Translations under genes and position numbers: made by a program | The notes under the pieces: model-generated | What the model was told of the DNA's origin: nothing | What the model saw: the letters and a program-made list of their open reading frames with translations, nothing else | Database searches by the model: none | Shown: positions 6,443-6,918 of the stretch, piece after piece | Position numbering within the stretch: the stretch's first letter is position 1 | Layout: each line of letters starts with the position of its first letter | Assembly (NCBI GenBank): GCA_945901665.1 | Contig: CAMDLJ010000136.1 | Coordinates: 1-6,918, forward strand | Direction of reading: 5' to 3' | DNA from: Bordetella parapertussis | Lineage (GTDB): Bacteria > Pseudomonadota > Gammaproteobacteria > Burkholderiales > Burkholderiaceae | Length of the DNA stretch: 6,918 bases

Positions 6443-6856
6443 TCAGGGTGCGTCCGGGGGGATACCGACCCAACCCCGGTGCGAGATGTCAAACACGATG
6501 CCATTCGGGTCGCGGAACTTGCGCTCGAAATCCACCCCATTGCCGCCTTTGAGCTCGCGATGAAAGGTGCCGCCGCTGGCTTTGATCTGCTCGCTCATGG
6601 CTTCCAAGTCGTCGACGATGAAACCCATGTGGTGGATGCCCACAAAGTCTTTGCCGCGCTCGTCACCGGCCGCGTCATCGGTGTGGAACTTGAGCAGGGT
6701 CAGGTTGATCACGCCGTCGCTCAGGGACAAACCATCGCCATAAGGGGTCACGACAAAATTGACGCGTTTCAGGCCAAAGGCTTGTTCGTAAAAAGCCGCC
6801 GAGGCTTCCAGGTCGGGCACAGAGATGGCGATGTGGCGCAGTTTGGCAGTGGTCAT
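6443..6856 (-). CDS. VOC-superfamily protein (glyoxalase / extradiol dioxygenase fold)
   Basis: A 137-residue single-module protein with two beta-alpha-beta-beta-beta repeats: LRHIAISVPDLEASAAFYEQ (6-25) and its counterpart HHMGFIVDDLEAMSEQIKA (75-93). The end, FRDPNGIVFDISHRG (114-128), matches the DP.G..(E/D) strand of the fold. Probable metal-site positions are H8, H76 and D123; the fourth, near residues 53-58, is not evident, and the last is Asp where Glu is commonest. VOC proteins include lyases, isomerases, epimerases and ring-cleaving dioxygenases. Beside a molybdenum hydroxylase a role in the same pathway is reasonable but unproven. The ATG at 6856 is chosen over an in-frame TTG at 6877 because a GGAG sits 8 bases before it and the VOC fold begins right after. 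Confidence 0.88.
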   Translation of the reverse strand: MTTAKLRHIAISVPDLEASAAFYEQAFGLKRVNFVVTPYGDGLSLSDGVINLTLLKFHTDDAAGDERGKDFVGIHHMGFIVDDLEAMSEQIKASGGTFHRELKGGNGVDFERKFRDPNGIVFDISHRGWVGIPPDAP

Positions 6857-6864
6857 GGTGAGGG

Positions 6865-6868
6865 CTCC
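6865..6868 (-). promoter_or_regulatory. Shine-Dalgarno of the VOC gene
   Basis: GGAG on the minus strand, 8 bases before the ATG at 6856. It supports that ATG and rules against the TTG at 6877, which lies upstream of this site. Confidence 0.75.
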
Positions 6869-6918
6869 AGGGTTCAATCAGGTCAATGGGGGTTGAATGC
6901 GGTGTGAATGATGGGGTA

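Noticed and set aside
5467..6552. Plus-strand open frame of 361 codons opposite the molybdenum hydroxylase subunits.
   Set aside because: The minus strand encodes unmistakable FAD and [2Fe-2S] subunits here; the plus frame has a biased, domain-free translation.
6883..6918. Possible C-terminal tail of another minus-strand gene, reading YPIIHTAFNPH then stop.
   Set aside because: Only 11 codons are visible and the other two minus-strand frames look no worse, so it cannot be told from non-coding DNA.
6857..6918. Promoter for the VOC/molybdenum hydroxylase genes (TTGACC or TTCACA as a -35 box on the minus strand).
   Set aside because: No acceptable -10 sequence lies 16-18 bases downstream of either, so the promoter is probably outside the window.

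Overview
The window looks like chromosomal DNA of a Burkholderiales bacterium, probably Comamonadaceae. It is GC-rich with heavy TTG use for leucine, genes are tightly packed, and there are two Bug-type (TctC-like) periplasmic receptors, a family greatly expanded in this order. I see no tRNA, rRNA, CRISPR, transposase or phage gene. The content is an accessory catabolic locus for a small organic acid, most likely aromatic or N-heteroaromatic.

Layout. Bases 1-404 hold the C-terminal end of a Rieske ring-hydroxylating oxygenase alpha subunit. A plus-strand run follows: a Bug receptor (448-1413); a metal-dependent enzyme of the M29 aminopeptidase-T / 2,5-dihydroxypyridine dioxygenase (NicX) fold group, overlapping it by one base (1413-2567); a second, divergent Bug receptor behind a clear Shine-Dalgarno (2587-3573); and a TauE/SafE-type membrane permease (about 3647-4420). 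A 105-base AT-rich intergenic region follows, with a well-formed sigma-70-type promoter embedded in inverted repeats, then a MarR-family regulator (4526-4993). The minus strand converges on it with a 28-base gap: a VOC (glyoxalase/dioxygenase-fold) protein (6856-6443), the FAD subunit (6357-5521) and the [2Fe-2S] subunit (5501-5022) of a molybdenum hydroxylase. The molybdopterin large subunit is not in the window.

How the genes may work together (inference). The receptors would bind a carboxylated substrate in the periplasm and the permease might move it or a product. The Rieske oxygenase and the molybdenum hydroxylase are both ring-hydroxylating types, the NicX/M29-like protein could act on the hydroxylated ring or an amide intermediate, and the MarR protein could be a ligand-released repressor. 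A molybdenum hydroxylase, a NicX-like protein and a MarR regulator together recall nicotinate catabolism, but the actual substrate cannot be read from the sequence.

Non-coding stretches. All gaps are short. 405-447, 5502-5520 and 6358-6442 show nothing I can support. 3574-3646 may hold a short leader ORF (see findings). 6857-6918 holds the VOC ribosome binding site and possibly the tail of another minus-strand gene.
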